Positions 8,218 through 15,894 of a stretch of DNA of 31,817 bases are shown here, piece after piece. How positions within the stretch are numbered: the first letter of the stretch is position 1; each line of letters opens with the position of its first letter. This stretch comes from Flavobacteriales bacterium UBA7690 (GTDB taxonomy: Bacteria > Bacteroidota > Bacteroidia > Flavobacteriales_F > PHOS-HE28). Below the pieces are notes generated by a model. That model worked only from the letters and a program-made list of their open reading frames with translations, did not search any database and was not told where the DNA came from. The stretch is taken from assembly GCA_002482775.1 (NCBI GenBank), contig DLGQ01000106.1, forward strand, positions 72,363 through 104,179, in the 5' to 3' direction. Both the position numbers and the translations under genes were made by a program.

Positions 8218-9119
8218 GGGAGGAAGAACCGAAGGAGCGGGAACTGACGCGCATCCGCGTGGCCGGTGTTCCGGAACATTTCAACCTGCCTTGGCATTTG
8301 GGGTTGGAGAGGCGTGCGTTCGTCCGTGCCAACATCGATGTGAAATGGCGCACCGTTCCAGAGGGGACCGGAGCCATGTGCAAGCTGCTGCGCGAAGGCG
8401 AAGTGGACGTTGCCATGCTGGTCACCGAAGGCGCTGTGCGCGACATCCTCAATGGCAATCCGTGCCGCATCATTTCACCCTACGTGGATAGTCCGCTCAC
8501 CTGGGGTGTGCACGTGGGTGCGGATTCCGGGGTGAACGGAGCCGAACAGTTGAAGGGCGTTCCGTACGCCATCAGCAGGCCCAACAGCGGCAGTCATTTG
8601 GCGGCCATCACCTACGCGCGCTCGAAAGGTCGGGTGGTAGGGGAGGAGGACTTGGAAGTGGTGAACGACCTGAAAGGTGCCTTGGCGCGCTTGGCGCAGC
8701 CGGGCCCCATCGCCTTCCTCTGGGAGAAGTACACGACCAAGCCACACGTGGATGCAGGCACTTTGCGCCGCGTGGATGAATACCGTTCCACTTGGCCATC
8801 GTTCATGTTGGTGGCCACGGAAGCCATCCTGGAAGCGCATCCGAAAGAGATCGACCGCCTCCTGAAAGTGATCCGCGACCAAGCATCCGGGTTGATGCTG
8901 AAGAAGACCGCCCCGGAAATGGTCGCCCACCGCTACGGCATGTCCTTGCAAGATGCGCAGGAGTGGTTCGCAGGCGTTCGCTGGAACACCGGCGCTAAAG
9001 CGGAGGCTTCCATGTTGGAGGAAGTTGTTGGAACCCTTGCTGCGGCTGGCTTTCCAACCACCTCGGCCACTGCAGAAGAATTGGCCAGCAAGCTGATCTG
9101 GCAGCCAGGCGCTCGCTGA
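8214..9119 (+). CDS. Ca3427/THI5-like substrate-binding-fold protein
   Basis: A 301-residue protein with the type 2 periplasmic-binding-protein fold pattern: an N-terminal IRVAGVPEHFNLPWHLGLE, then GTGAMCKLLREGEVDVAML, then SRPNSGSHLAAITYA near residue 125. These phrases resemble the Ca3427-like group, related to the NMT1/THI5 and taurine/nitrate-binding families. There is no signal peptide, lipobox or neighbouring ABC permease, so it is probably cytoplasmic and not a transporter subunit. The start is taken as GTG 8214, overlapping the uxs TGA (GTGA); the frame is open further upstream but only inside uxs. The ligand is unknown. Its position in a sugar-nucleotide operon is unexpected. Family recognition is from memory and moderately sure. 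Confidence 0.75.
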   Translation: MREEEPKERELTRIRVAGVPEHFNLPWHLGLERRAFVRANIDVKWRTVPEGTGAMCKLLREGEVDVAMLVTEGAVRDILNGNPCRIISPYVDSPLTWGVHVGADSGVNGAEQLKGVPYAISRPNSGSHLAAITYARSKGRVVGEEDLEVVNDLKGALARLAQPGPIAFLWEKYTTKPHVDAGTLRRVDEYRSTWPSFMLVATEAILEAHPKEIDRLLKVIRDQASGLMLKKTAPEMVAHRYGMSLQDAQEWFAGVRWNTGAKAEASMLEEVVGTLAAAGFPTTSATAEELASKLIWQPGAR

Positions 9120-9150
9120 TCACCGCCTTTCGCATCCCATCCCCCTTCGG

Positions 9151-9158
9151 TACCTTCG
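9151..9158 (+). promoter_or_regulatory. possible internal promoter box
   Basis: TACCTTCG, a TAnnTTYG box, 53 bases before the preferred acetyltransferase start. No TTG is seen 18-20 bases upstream. It may let the downstream three genes be transcribed separately from the UDP-xylose genes. Confidence 0.35.
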
Positions 9159-9178
9159 CCGCCCAGTGGCAACACGCT

Positions 9179-9214
9179 CATGCGCACATGAGCACATGCC
9201 CACATGTCCACATG
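9179..9214 (+). repeat. octamer array CATGNNCA x5 across a start codon
   Basis: CATG recurs at 9179, 9187, 9195, 9203 and 9211, exactly 8 bases apart, in units CATGCGCA, CATGAGCA, CATGCCCA, CATGTCCA and CATGCTC. ATG codons therefore fall in all three frames; those at 9188 and 9212 are in frame with the acetyltransferase. Confidence 0.85.
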
Positions 9215-9784
9215 CTCTTCACCGCCCACCCCACCGCCGTCATAGACGAAGGCTGCAGCATCGGGGAAGGCACGCGCATCTGGCACTTCAGCCACATCAT
9301 GCCGGGGTGTACCATCGGCGCGAACTGCAACATCGGCCAGAACGTGGTGATAAGCCCCGAGGTGGTACTGGGCAGCAACGTGAAAGTGCAGAACAACGTG
9401 AGCATCTACACGGGCGTGGTCTGCGAGGATGATGTGTTCCTGGGCCCATCCATGGTCTTCACCAACGTGCTCAATCCGCGCAGCGCTGTCAGCCGCCGTG
9501 GGGAATACCTTCGGACATTGGTGAAGCAGGGAGCTTCCATCGGCGCGAACGCCACCATCGTCTGCGGGCACGACATCGGTCGTTATGCCTTCATCGGCGC
9601 AGGTGCCGTGGTCACCAAAGAGGTGCCGGATCATGCGTTGGTCGTGGGCAACCCTGCTCGCCGCATCGGTTGGATGAGCGAATTCGGCCACAAACTGAAG
9701 TTCGACACGGAAGGTCTGGCCACGTGTCCGGAAAGTGGCGAACGATACGAACTCAAGGACGGCATCGTCCGCAAGCTGGCATGA
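9212..9784 (+). CDS. wbpD: left-handed beta-helix N-acetyltransferase (WbpD-like)
   Basis: An acetyl-CoA-dependent acetyltransferase built of hexapeptide repeats: SIGEGTRIWHFSHIM, TIGANCNIGQNVVI, VLGSNVKVQNNVSIYTGV, then SIGANATIVCGHDIG and AFIGAGAVVTKEV. The IWHFSHI segment and the overall 190 residues match WbpD/WlbB enzymes, which acetylate the 3-amino group of UDP-GlcNAc(3NH2)A. The short C-terminal extension (FDTEGLATCPESGERY) resembles a small metal-ribbon-like end, also seen in relatives. The ATG at 9212 begins MLFTAHPTAVID, the usual family start; ATG 9188 would add eight residues encoded by the octamer array. The stop overlaps the next start as ATGA. The partner gene is the WbpE-like aminotransferase at 4484, separated by three other genes. 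Confidence 0.88.
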   Translation: MLFTAHPTAVIDEGCSIGEGTRIWHFSHIMPGCTIGANCNIGQNVVISPEVVLGSNVKVQNNVSIYTGVVCEDDVFLGPSMVFTNVLNPRSAVSRRGEYLRTLVKQGASIGANATIVCGHDIGRYAFIGAGAVVTKEVPDHALVVGNPARRIGWMSEFGHKLKFDTEGLATCPESGERYELKDGIVRKLA

Positions 9785-10806
9785 ACGGTCCCATCAAATT
9801 CGCCGTGGTCGGTTGTGGCCACATCGGCAAGCGGCATGCGGAAATGATCCAGCGGCACGCGGAGACCGAGCTCGTTGCGGTGTGTGACGTGCGGTCGCGG
9901 GAAGAAGTGGGAGCAACAGCGTTCGATGTGCCCTTCTTTACGGACATGGCGACCATGTTGGCAGAGGTGCCCGGCATCGATGTGGTGAACGTGTGTACGC
10001 CGAACGGGTTGCACGCGGAACAATGTGTGATGGCGTTGGAGCACCGCAAACATGTGGTATGCGAAAAGCCGCTCGCGTTGAGCAAGGCCAGTTGCGAGGC
10101 CATCATCTACAAGGCGCTACAAATGCACCGCACGGTATTCGGTGTGATGCAGAACCGCTACAGTCCGCCCAGCCAGTGGATCAAGAGCGTGGTGGATCAG
10201 CGCTTGCTCGGGGACATCTTCCTGGTGCAGGTGAACTGCTACTGGAACCGCGACGAGCGCTATTATAAAGTGGGCAATTGGAAAGGTTCCAGCGATCTGG
10301 ATGGTGGAACGCTCTTCACACAGTTCAGCCACTTCATCGACATCCTGTACTGGCTTTTCGGCGACATCGCGGACATCCAAGGAAAGTTCGCCGACTTCAA
10401 CCACAACGAGCTCACCGAGTTCGAGGATAGTGGGCTGGTCAACTTCCGGTTCCTTGATGGTGGCATGGGATGCATCAACTACAGCACTGCGGTGTGGGAC
10501 AAGAATTTAGAGAGCAGCATGACCATTATCGGCTCCCAAGGCTCGGTGAAGATCGGCGGGCAGTACATGGACAAGGTGGAGTACTGCCACATCAAGGACT
10601 ACACCATGCCGGAACTTGGCCCCACCAATCCGGCCAATGATTATGGCACGTACAAAGGCAGCGCCAACAACCACGGCTTCATCATAGACAACGTCGTGGA
10701 CACGTTGAAAGGCCGCACCATCATGACAACCAACGCGCTGGAAGGCTTGAAGGTGGTGGAGATCATCGAACGCATTTACGAGAAGAGGAATGAGCAACTT
10801 GTATGA
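9781..10806 (+). CDS. wbpB: Gfo/Idh/MocA-family nucleotide-sugar dehydrogenase (WbpB-like)
   Basis: An NAD-dependent oxidoreductase of 341 residues. The Rossmann motif is GCGHIGKRHA (11-20), the family signature is CEKPLAL (94-100) with K96, and the substrate-side histidine is H184 in GGTLFTQFSHFID. In context it is the WbpB/WlbA enzyme that oxidises C3 of UDP-GlcNAc-uronic acid, giving the keto sugar for the WbpE-like aminotransferase. It overlaps the acetyltransferase by ATGA and the next dehydrogenase gene by 17 bases, so the three are almost certainly one transcript. In-frame sequence upstream of 9781 belongs to the preceding gene and is not part of this protein. Substrate is inferred from the neighbours. 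Confidence 0.9.
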   Translation: MNGPIKFAVVGCGHIGKRHAEMIQRHAETELVAVCDVRSREEVGATAFDVPFFTDMATMLAEVPGIDVVNVCTPNGLHAEQCVMALEHRKHVVCEKPLALSKASCEAIIYKALQMHRTVFGVMQNRYSPPSQWIKSVVDQRLLGDIFLVQVNCYWNRDERYYKVGNWKGSSDLDGGTLFTQFSHFIDILYWLFGDIADIQGKFADFNHNELTEFEDSGLVNFRFLDGGMGCINYSTAVWDKNLESSMTIIGSQGSVKIGGQYMDKVEYCHIKDYTMPELGPTNPANDYGTYKGSANNHGFIIDNVVDTLKGRTIMTTNALEGLKVVEIIERIYEKRNEQLV

Positions 10807-12088
10807 CCGCCTGCTGAAGAAGGAGGCGAAGCTCGCCGTGATCGGCTTGGGCTACGTGGGACTTCCCATCGCGCTGGCTTTCGCGCGCAAGATCAAGGTC
10901 GTGGGCTTCGACATCAACCAGAAGCGCGTGGACATGATGCGTCGGGGCGAGGATCCGAGCAACGAACTGGAAGCATCCGCCTTTGAGGACTGCGACATTT
11001 ATTTCAGCGCTGACATCGAGGATCTGCGCGACGTGGAGTTCTTCATCGTGGCCGTACCCACACCGATCGACAGCCAGAACATTCCCGACCTCACACCACT
11101 GCTCGGAGCGACACGCACGGTGGGCCAGGTGCTGAAGAAGAATGATTACGTGGTGTATGAGAGCACGGTTTATCCGGGCTGTACCGAAGAGGATTGTGTG
11201 CCGCTGCTGGAACGCCTCAGCAACTTGAAGTATGTAGAAGACTTCAAAGTTGGTTACTCACCGGAGCGCATCAATCCAGGGGACAAGGAGCACACGCTGG
11301 AAAGCATCATCAAGGTGAGCAGCGGCTGCGATCCGGAAAGCGCGGAGATCATCGCCAAGGTATACGAGCTGGTGGTGAAGGCCGGCGTGCATCGCGCAGC
11401 CAGCATCAAGGTCGCCGAGGCCGCCAAGATCATCGAGAACACGCAGCGTGATGTGAACATCGCGTTGACCAACGAGCTGTCCATCATCTTCAACCGCATG
11501 GGCATCAACACCTACGATGTGTTGGAAGCCGCTGGCACCAAGTGGAACTTCCTCCGGTTCCAGCCGGGCCTGGTGGGTGGTCACTGCATCGGCGTGGATC
11601 CCTATTACCTCGTGTACAAAGCGAAGGAGCTCGGCTACCACGCGCAGATCATAGACAGCGGCCGTTTCGTGAACGACAGCATGGGCGGTTACGTGGCCAA
11701 ACAGACGGTGAAGAAGATCATCGCCTCGGGCACCAACCCGGCCGATGCGCGCGTGCTGGTGATGGGCGCTACCTTCAAGGAGAACGTCACCGATATCCGT
11801 AACAGCAAGGTGGCCGATGTGGTGAAGGAGCTACAAAGCTTCAGCTGCACCGTGGATGTGACCGACCCGCACGCCGACAGCAACGAAGTGAAGCACGAGT
11901 ACGGCTACGAACTCGCCTCCGAAATGAAAGGCCCGTACGATGCCGTGATCGTGGCCGTGAACCACAACGAATACTCCAACAAGGACGAAGCCTGGTTCAA
12001 AGCCATGCTGAAGCCCAAGGGCGTGCTGGTGGATCTGAAGGGCGTGTTCCGGAAGAAGATCAAGAACATCACATACTGGAGCTTGTAG
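10790..12088 (+). CDS. tviB: UDP-N-acetylhexosamine 6-dehydrogenase (WbpO/TviB/WbpA type)
   Basis: Oxidises C6 of a UDP-N-acetylhexosamine to the uronic acid with NAD+. The 432 residues show GLGYVGLPIALAF (19-31), VPTPID (89-94), ESTVYPGCTEE (124-134), the catalytic lysine K213 in AEAAKIIENTQRDVNIA, and the catalytic C266 in GLVGGHCIGVDPYYL. TKWNFLRFQPG before the Cys motif is the TviB/WbpO form, so UDP-GalNAc is possible as substrate, but the neighbouring WbpB/D/E-like genes argue for UDP-GlcNAc. It would supply UDP-GlcNAcA to the dehydrogenase encoded 17 bases upstream in overlap. This is the last gene of the nucleotide-sugar block; no C2 epimerase (WbpI) follows. Confidence 0.92.
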   Translation: MSNLYDRLLKKEAKLAVIGLGYVGLPIALAFARKIKVVGFDINQKRVDMMRRGEDPSNELEASAFEDCDIYFSADIEDLRDVEFFIVAVPTPIDSQNIPDLTPLLGATRTVGQVLKKNDYVVYESTVYPGCTEEDCVPLLERLSNLKYVEDFKVGYSPERINPGDKEHTLESIIKVSSGCDPESAEIIAKVYELVVKAGVHRAASIKVAEAAKIIENTQRDVNIALTNELSIIFNRMGINTYDVLEAAGTKWNFLRFQPGLVGGHCIGVDPYYLVYKAKELGYHAQIIDSGRFVNDSMGGYVAKQTVKKIIASGTNPADARVLVMGATFKENVTDIRNSKVADVVKELQSFSCTVDVTDPHADSNEVKHEYGYELASEMKGPYDAVIVAVNHNEYSNKDEAWFKAMLKPKGVLVDLKGVFRKKIKNITYWSL

Positions 12089-12122
12089 ATCAGATCCCTG
12101 TAGTCGATGTCTACTCCTGTTT

Positions 12123-12145
12123 ACCGTAAGTGAGTGGAATACGGT
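12123..12145. terminator. weak bidirectional hairpin between convergent genes
   Basis: ACCGTA (12123-12128) pairs with TACGGT (12140-12145) around an 11-base loop, in the 69-base gap between the convergent ends of the 10790 and 12158 genes. Only a short T-run follows, so a terminator role is a guess. Confidence 0.3.
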
Positions 12146-12157
12146 TTGATGTGGAAT

Positions 12158-13141
12158 TCACATTTCGGACTTCTGCATACCGGTATTGGATAGGTGACGC
12201 TCAAGTAAGTACCCATCGTTCTTCAGTCTGGTGATCAGGAACTCGTTGAAGCGTTCGACACCTAGTGCGTTCAGGTGATGGTCATCGCGGAAGAGGGACG
12301 TATCGCTCGGTAGGAATAACGCGCTCATGTCATAGAACTGACCCTTAGAGGAGAAGTACGACGTAAGTGCTGCTTGCACATTTGGCGATGGCTGGAATGA
12401 TGGCATGACCGGTGCGAAAACGAACACGACCTTCGCTCCTTTTGCGCCTAGTGATGTCAAGCATCTCTCGAACGCAACGATCTGAGTAGGAGCCGGATCC
12501 CATTGTTTCGGCGCTGCTCCGCCCACTTTCCGATATCCGGGATCCCCATATTCGACGAACCCACCGGGAATGTATCTATCCTTTGATCGAGCGTTAACAC
12601 TAGGCTCGACGAATTCATCGGCCCATCCCAGTTGTTCCAGCGCCCAGCTATAAGCCAGCGTATTGGACACAACGATGTCCTTCGTCTGGAGGGCCATGAT
12701 CGCCATGCTTAGCGAGGTGGGGCAGTTTGAGGCAAGGTCCAAAGCAGATTCTTTACCGAGGTTCTGGAAGGTGTTCGGAAACACTTCGATAAGGCACAAG
12801 TCGGGATCCAATGCATCTAGATGCTCGTCGAGCAGCACTTGCATTTGAAGTGGAGTTTGAGAACTGGACCCCAGATTGAAGAGTCGATACCCTTCTCTAT
12901 CGAAGATCCTGGGGTCGAAACCTCTGTAAGCATGTGATGAGCCAAGGACTAGAATGTCTGTCGATAGGTTGGCCCTCACTTCACGGCAGCGGGTGTACAT
13001 ATGCCCATAGCCTCCTTTAACGTACTTCAGATTCGATCGTACAGCGGCTTTTGGTCTCTCTCCCTGCACAAGGAGGAGGACTAGATAGATCATCCCCGCG
13101 AAGAGCGCGAAAAGAATGAGCTTGACCAAGAACCTACACAT
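12158..13141 (-). CDS. membrane-anchored SGNH-hydrolase-like protein, partner of the MBOAT
   Basis: A 327-residue protein with one N-terminal membrane helix (about residues 5-25) and an extracytoplasmic domain. ILVLGSSHAYRGFDP (64-77) holds the nucleophile-like S69 in GSSHA, and RDDHHLNALGVERF near the C-terminus supplies the Asp-x-x-His type end of an SGNH triad. Such proteins (AlgJ/AlgX-, DltD- or PatB-like) work with MBOAT acyltransferases to move acyl groups onto exported glycans. Here the gene begins one base after the MBOAT stop (TGAGATG), strong evidence for a joint function. The polymer and the acyl group are unknown. Bases are more AT-rich than in the neighbouring sugar genes (31 of 60 G+C at 12361-12420, against 35 of 60 at 10861-10920). 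Confidence 0.75.
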   Translation of the reverse strand: MCRFLVKLILFALFAGMIYLVLLLVQGERPKAAVRSNLKYVKGGYGHMYTRCREVRANLSTDILVLGSSHAYRGFDPRIFDREGYRLFNLGSSSQTPLQMQVLLDEHLDALDPDLCLIEVFPNTFQNLGKESALDLASNCPTSLSMAIMALQTKDIVVSNTLAYSWALEQLGWADEFVEPSVNARSKDRYIPGGFVEYGDPGYRKVGGAAPKQWDPAPTQIVAFERCLTSLGAKGAKVVFVFAPVMPSFQPSPNVQAALTSYFSSKGQFYDMSALFLPSDTSLFRDDHHLNALGVERFNEFLITRLKNDGYLLERHLSNTGMQKSEM

Positions 13142-13142
13142 C

Positions 13143-14582
13143 TCAGAATTGGAAGTAAATGAAGGGGATGGGTTCTGTTCCCATGTATAGGCCGATCAAG
13201 AAGATGAATGTCGCGTACATGGCCCAACGCAAAGGTCTTGGCCAAGCTAGGCCGATCCGACTCAAGGGGTGGTGTTCCCTGCGCCCGGACCATTCCACCA
13301 GAATGAAAAGGCATATAAGGAACCAGAGGTCCCCCCCATTGACCCTGGGCCACTTCAATATGGAAAGGCTTACCATGCCATCAAGGTAGCGCCATGCATG
13401 CGGGAGATCTTCGGCCCGGAAGAAGATCCACGCGAGGCAGGTTATGGAGAAGGTGGAACAGATCTGGAGTGTTTCACGGAGCGAGGGCAAATAGCTATGC
13501 TCCGCTACCACGCCCAAGTTCAGCCGATTGCGTTTCGTCAAGAGCAACGGTAGGAAGTACAACGCGTTCAACGCACCCCAGACGATGAATGTCCATTGGG
13601 CACCATGCCAAAAACCACTGACAACGAAAATGATGAAAGTGTTGCGCACACGCGACCAGATGCCGCCACGACTGCCCCCTAGTGGGATGTACAGGTAATC
13701 TCGGAACCAATTGCTCAGGCTGATATGCCATCGTCGCCAGAACTCGGCAATGTCACGGGAGAAATATGGAAAAGAGAAGTTCTGAAGCAGTTCGATCCCG
13801 AGTAGGCGGGCGCTACCAAGGGCGATGTCGGAGTAGCCGGAAAAGTCACCATAGATCTGCAACGCGAAGAGCATTGCGCCAACGACCAAGGTGGAAGCAT
13901 CATGGGCTCCCGGGTCTGCGAAGATCCCGTTAACCAACACAGCGCATCGGTCCGCGATGACCATTTTCTTGAATAGACCCCACAACAATTGGCGCAAACC
14001 ATCAACAGCCTGGGCAGAGTTGAAGCTGCGCGGTCGTTGTAATTGGGGCAACAAATGGGTGGCACGTTCAATAGGCCCCGCGACCAACAACGGGAAGAAA
14101 CTGACGAAAAGCGCGTAATCCACAACATTCCGAACGGGTGCGATCCTACCATGGTAGATGTCGAACACATAGCTGAGGCCATGGAACGTATAGAAACTTA
14201 TCCCAACTGGAAGTATGACCGCAAGGAGTATCGGATCCATTGCCAGCCCTACCGAGGACATGAACTTCGCGAAGTTCTCAGAGAAGAAGTTGAAGTACTT
14301 GAACACCCCGAGGAACCCTAGATTGATGGCAACACTCAGGATAAGCCAGAGGCGTTTTCGTGAACGACTCTCATGCGAGTGGATCAACAACCCGCTTACA
14401 TGATCCAAGGCTGTGGAAAAAGCGAGCAGGAATAAGAATCGCCAATCCCAGCAGCCATAGAAGAAGTAGCTAACCGCCAGCAACATCATGTTCTGGAGCC
14501 GACGGTTCCGTTGCAGAACGAACCAGTATAGCGCGAAGACTATGGGCAGGAAAACCGCATAGTTGAGCGAATCGAAGAGCAT
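13143..14582 (-). CDS. MBOAT-family O-acyltransferase (AlgI/PatA/DltB-like)
   Basis: A polytopic membrane protein of 479 residues that takes an acyl group through the membrane for transfer to a glycan. The invariant histidine is H326 in SGFWHGAQWTFI, and the second family signature is FWRRWHISLSNWFRDYLYIP (281-300), followed by LGG. The N-terminus MLFDSLNYAVFLPIVF matches the standard AlgI-type start, so ATG 14582 is preferred over ATG 14606, which would add eight polar residues. A CATCTTCG box ends 6 bases before 14582, agreeing with that choice. It is translationally coupled to the SGNH-like gene downstream. Being next to nucleotide-sugar genes suggests O-acetylation of an exopolysaccharide or O-antigen. 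Confidence 0.92.
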   Translation of the reverse strand: MLFDSLNYAVFLPIVFALYWFVLQRNRRLQNMMLLAVSYFFYGCWDWRFLFLLAFSTALDHVSGLLIHSHESRSRKRLWLILSVAINLGFLGVFKYFNFFSENFAKFMSSVGLAMDPILLAVILPVGISFYTFHGLSYVFDIYHGRIAPVRNVVDYALFVSFFPLLVAGPIERATHLLPQLQRPRSFNSAQAVDGLRQLLWGLFKKMVIADRCAVLVNGIFADPGAHDASTLVVGAMLFALQIYGDFSGYSDIALGSARLLGIELLQNFSFPYFSRDIAEFWRRWHISLSNWFRDYLYIPLGGSRGGIWSRVRNTFIIFVVSGFWHGAQWTFIVWGALNALYFLPLLLTKRNRLNLGVVAEHSYLPSLRETLQICSTFSITCLAWIFFRAEDLPHAWRYLDGMVSLSILKWPRVNGGDLWFLICLFILVEWSGRREHHPLSRIGLAWPRPLRWAMYATFIFLIGLYMGTEPIPFIYFQF

Positions 14583-14588
14583 ACTGCG

Positions 14589-14596
14589 CGAAGATG
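14589..14596 (-). promoter_or_regulatory. promoter-like box of the MBOAT gene
   Basis: CATCTTCG on the minus strand, six bases before the ATG at 14582. It differs from TAnnTTTG at the first and seventh bases; the same spacing is seen at the 4361 gene. Confidence 0.35.
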
Positions 14597-14715
14597 CGTT
14601 TTTCATAGGGAAGCCATAGCACCGATAGGCTTCGGTGCGGTGGACACGGTGACCATGTGATACCTGGTGGTGCAACACAATGGCCAATGTTGCCTCGGTA
14701 TCCGGGGAAGAGGTG

Positions 14716-14723
14716 CATCTTTG
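14716..14723 (+). promoter_or_regulatory. promoter-like box of rmlB
   Basis: CATCTTTG, 41 bases before the rmlB ATG, in the 182-base divergent gap. The TAnnTTTG consensus is met except for C at the first base; no TTG is seen at the expected distance. Confidence 0.35.
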
Positions 14724-14764
14724 CGCGCCAGCCAAAGGATGAGCCTCCCTACACTTACACTAGG

Positions 14765-15820
14765 ATGAAACAGAACATCCTCATCACCGGCGGCGCCGGA
14801 TTCATCGGCAGCCACGTCGTGCGCCGCTTCGTCACGAAGTACCCGCAGTACCGCATCATCAACCTGGATGCGCTCACGTACGCGGGTAACCTGGAGAACC
14901 TGCGCGACATCGAGAAAGCACCGAACTATGTGTTCGTGAAGGCCGATATCTGCGACGCGGAAGCCATGACCAAGGTCTTCAAGGAGTATGCGATCGATGG
15001 TGTGATCCACCTCGCCGCCGAAAGCCATGTGGACCGTAGCATCACCGATCCGCTCTCCTTCGTTCGAACCAATGTGTTCGGCACCGTAACGTTATTGAAC
15101 GCGGCCAAGGATGCATGGAAAGGCGCCTTTGATGGGAGACGCTTCTACCACGTAAGCACCGATGAGGTCTACGGTTCCCTCCACGACGACAGCCTATTCC
15201 TGGAGACGACACCCTACGATCCACAAAGCCCGTATAGCGCCAGCAAAGCCGCTAGCGACCATTTCGTTCGCGCCTATGGCAATACCTATAAGTTGCCCTT
15301 CGTGGTGAGCAACTGCAGTAACAACTACGGCAGCCACCACTTCCCGGAGAAGTTGATCCCGCTCATGATCAACAACATCCGCAACAACAAGCCACTGCCC
15401 GTCTACGGTAAAGGCGAGAACGTGCGCGATTGGTTGTGGGTGGAGGATCATGCTTCCGCGATCGACACCATCTTCCACACGGGCAAGAACAGCGAGACCT
15501 ACAACATCGGTGGCCACAACGAGTGGAAGAACATCGACCTAGTGCACCTGCTCTGTTCCATCATGGACAAGAAGTTGGGCCGTGCCGCGGGCGAAAGTGC
15601 CAAGTTGATCACGTACGTCACCGACCGCGCCGGACACGACCTGCGTTATGCCATCGACGCCGGCAAGATCGAACGCGAGCTGGGGTGGAAGCCGAGCATC
15701 ACCTTCGAAGTGGGCTTGGAGCGCACCGTGGACTGGTACCTCGCGAACACCGAATGGTTGGACCACGTGACCAGCGGTGCCTACCAGCAGTACTATCAAG
15801 GGCTTTACGGCGCGAAGTGA
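14765..15820 (+). CDS. rmlB: dTDP-glucose 4,6-dehydratase
   Basis: Converts dTDP-glucose to dTDP-4-keto-6-deoxyglucose, the branch point for rhamnose and other 6-deoxy sugars. The 351 residues are full length: NAD motif GGAGFIG (9-15), LTYAGNLENL (37-46), the catalytic T132-D133-E134 in VSTDEVYG, Y157/K161 in YSASK, SNCSNNYG and ENVRDWLWVEDH. The ATG at 14765 begins MKQNILITGG, right at the Rossmann strand; a longer open frame upstream is not needed. No rmlA, rmlC or rmlD is in the window, so either they lie elsewhere or the 4-keto product feeds another deoxysugar route. It is followed 74 bases later by the PHP phosphatase. Confidence 0.95.
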   Translation: MKQNILITGGAGFIGSHVVRRFVTKYPQYRIINLDALTYAGNLENLRDIEKAPNYVFVKADICDAEAMTKVFKEYAIDGVIHLAAESHVDRSITDPLSFVRTNVFGTVTLLNAAKDAWKGAFDGRRFYHVSTDEVYGSLHDDSLFLETTPYDPQSPYSASKAASDHFVRAYGNTYKLPFVVSNCSNNYGSHHFPEKLIPLMINNIRNNKPLPVYGKGENVRDWLWVEDHASAIDTIFHTGKNSETYNIGGHNEWKNIDLVHLLCSIMDKKLGRAAGESAKLITYVTDRAGHDLRYAIDAGKIERELGWKPSITFEVGLERTVDWYLANTEWLDHVTSGAYQQYYQGLYGAK

Positions 15821-15854
15821 TCCGGAACGCATCGCCTAGGTGTGATACTTGTCC

Positions 15855-15862
15855 CACCTTTG
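15855..15862 (+). promoter_or_regulatory. promoter-like box before the PHP phosphatase gene
   Basis: CACCTTTG, 32 bases before the ATG at 15895. It deviates from TAnnTTTG only at the first base. No clear TTG element. Confidence 0.35.
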
Positions 15863-15894
15863 CATCCTTGCTCCAATGACCTCCGCTTCTTGCC

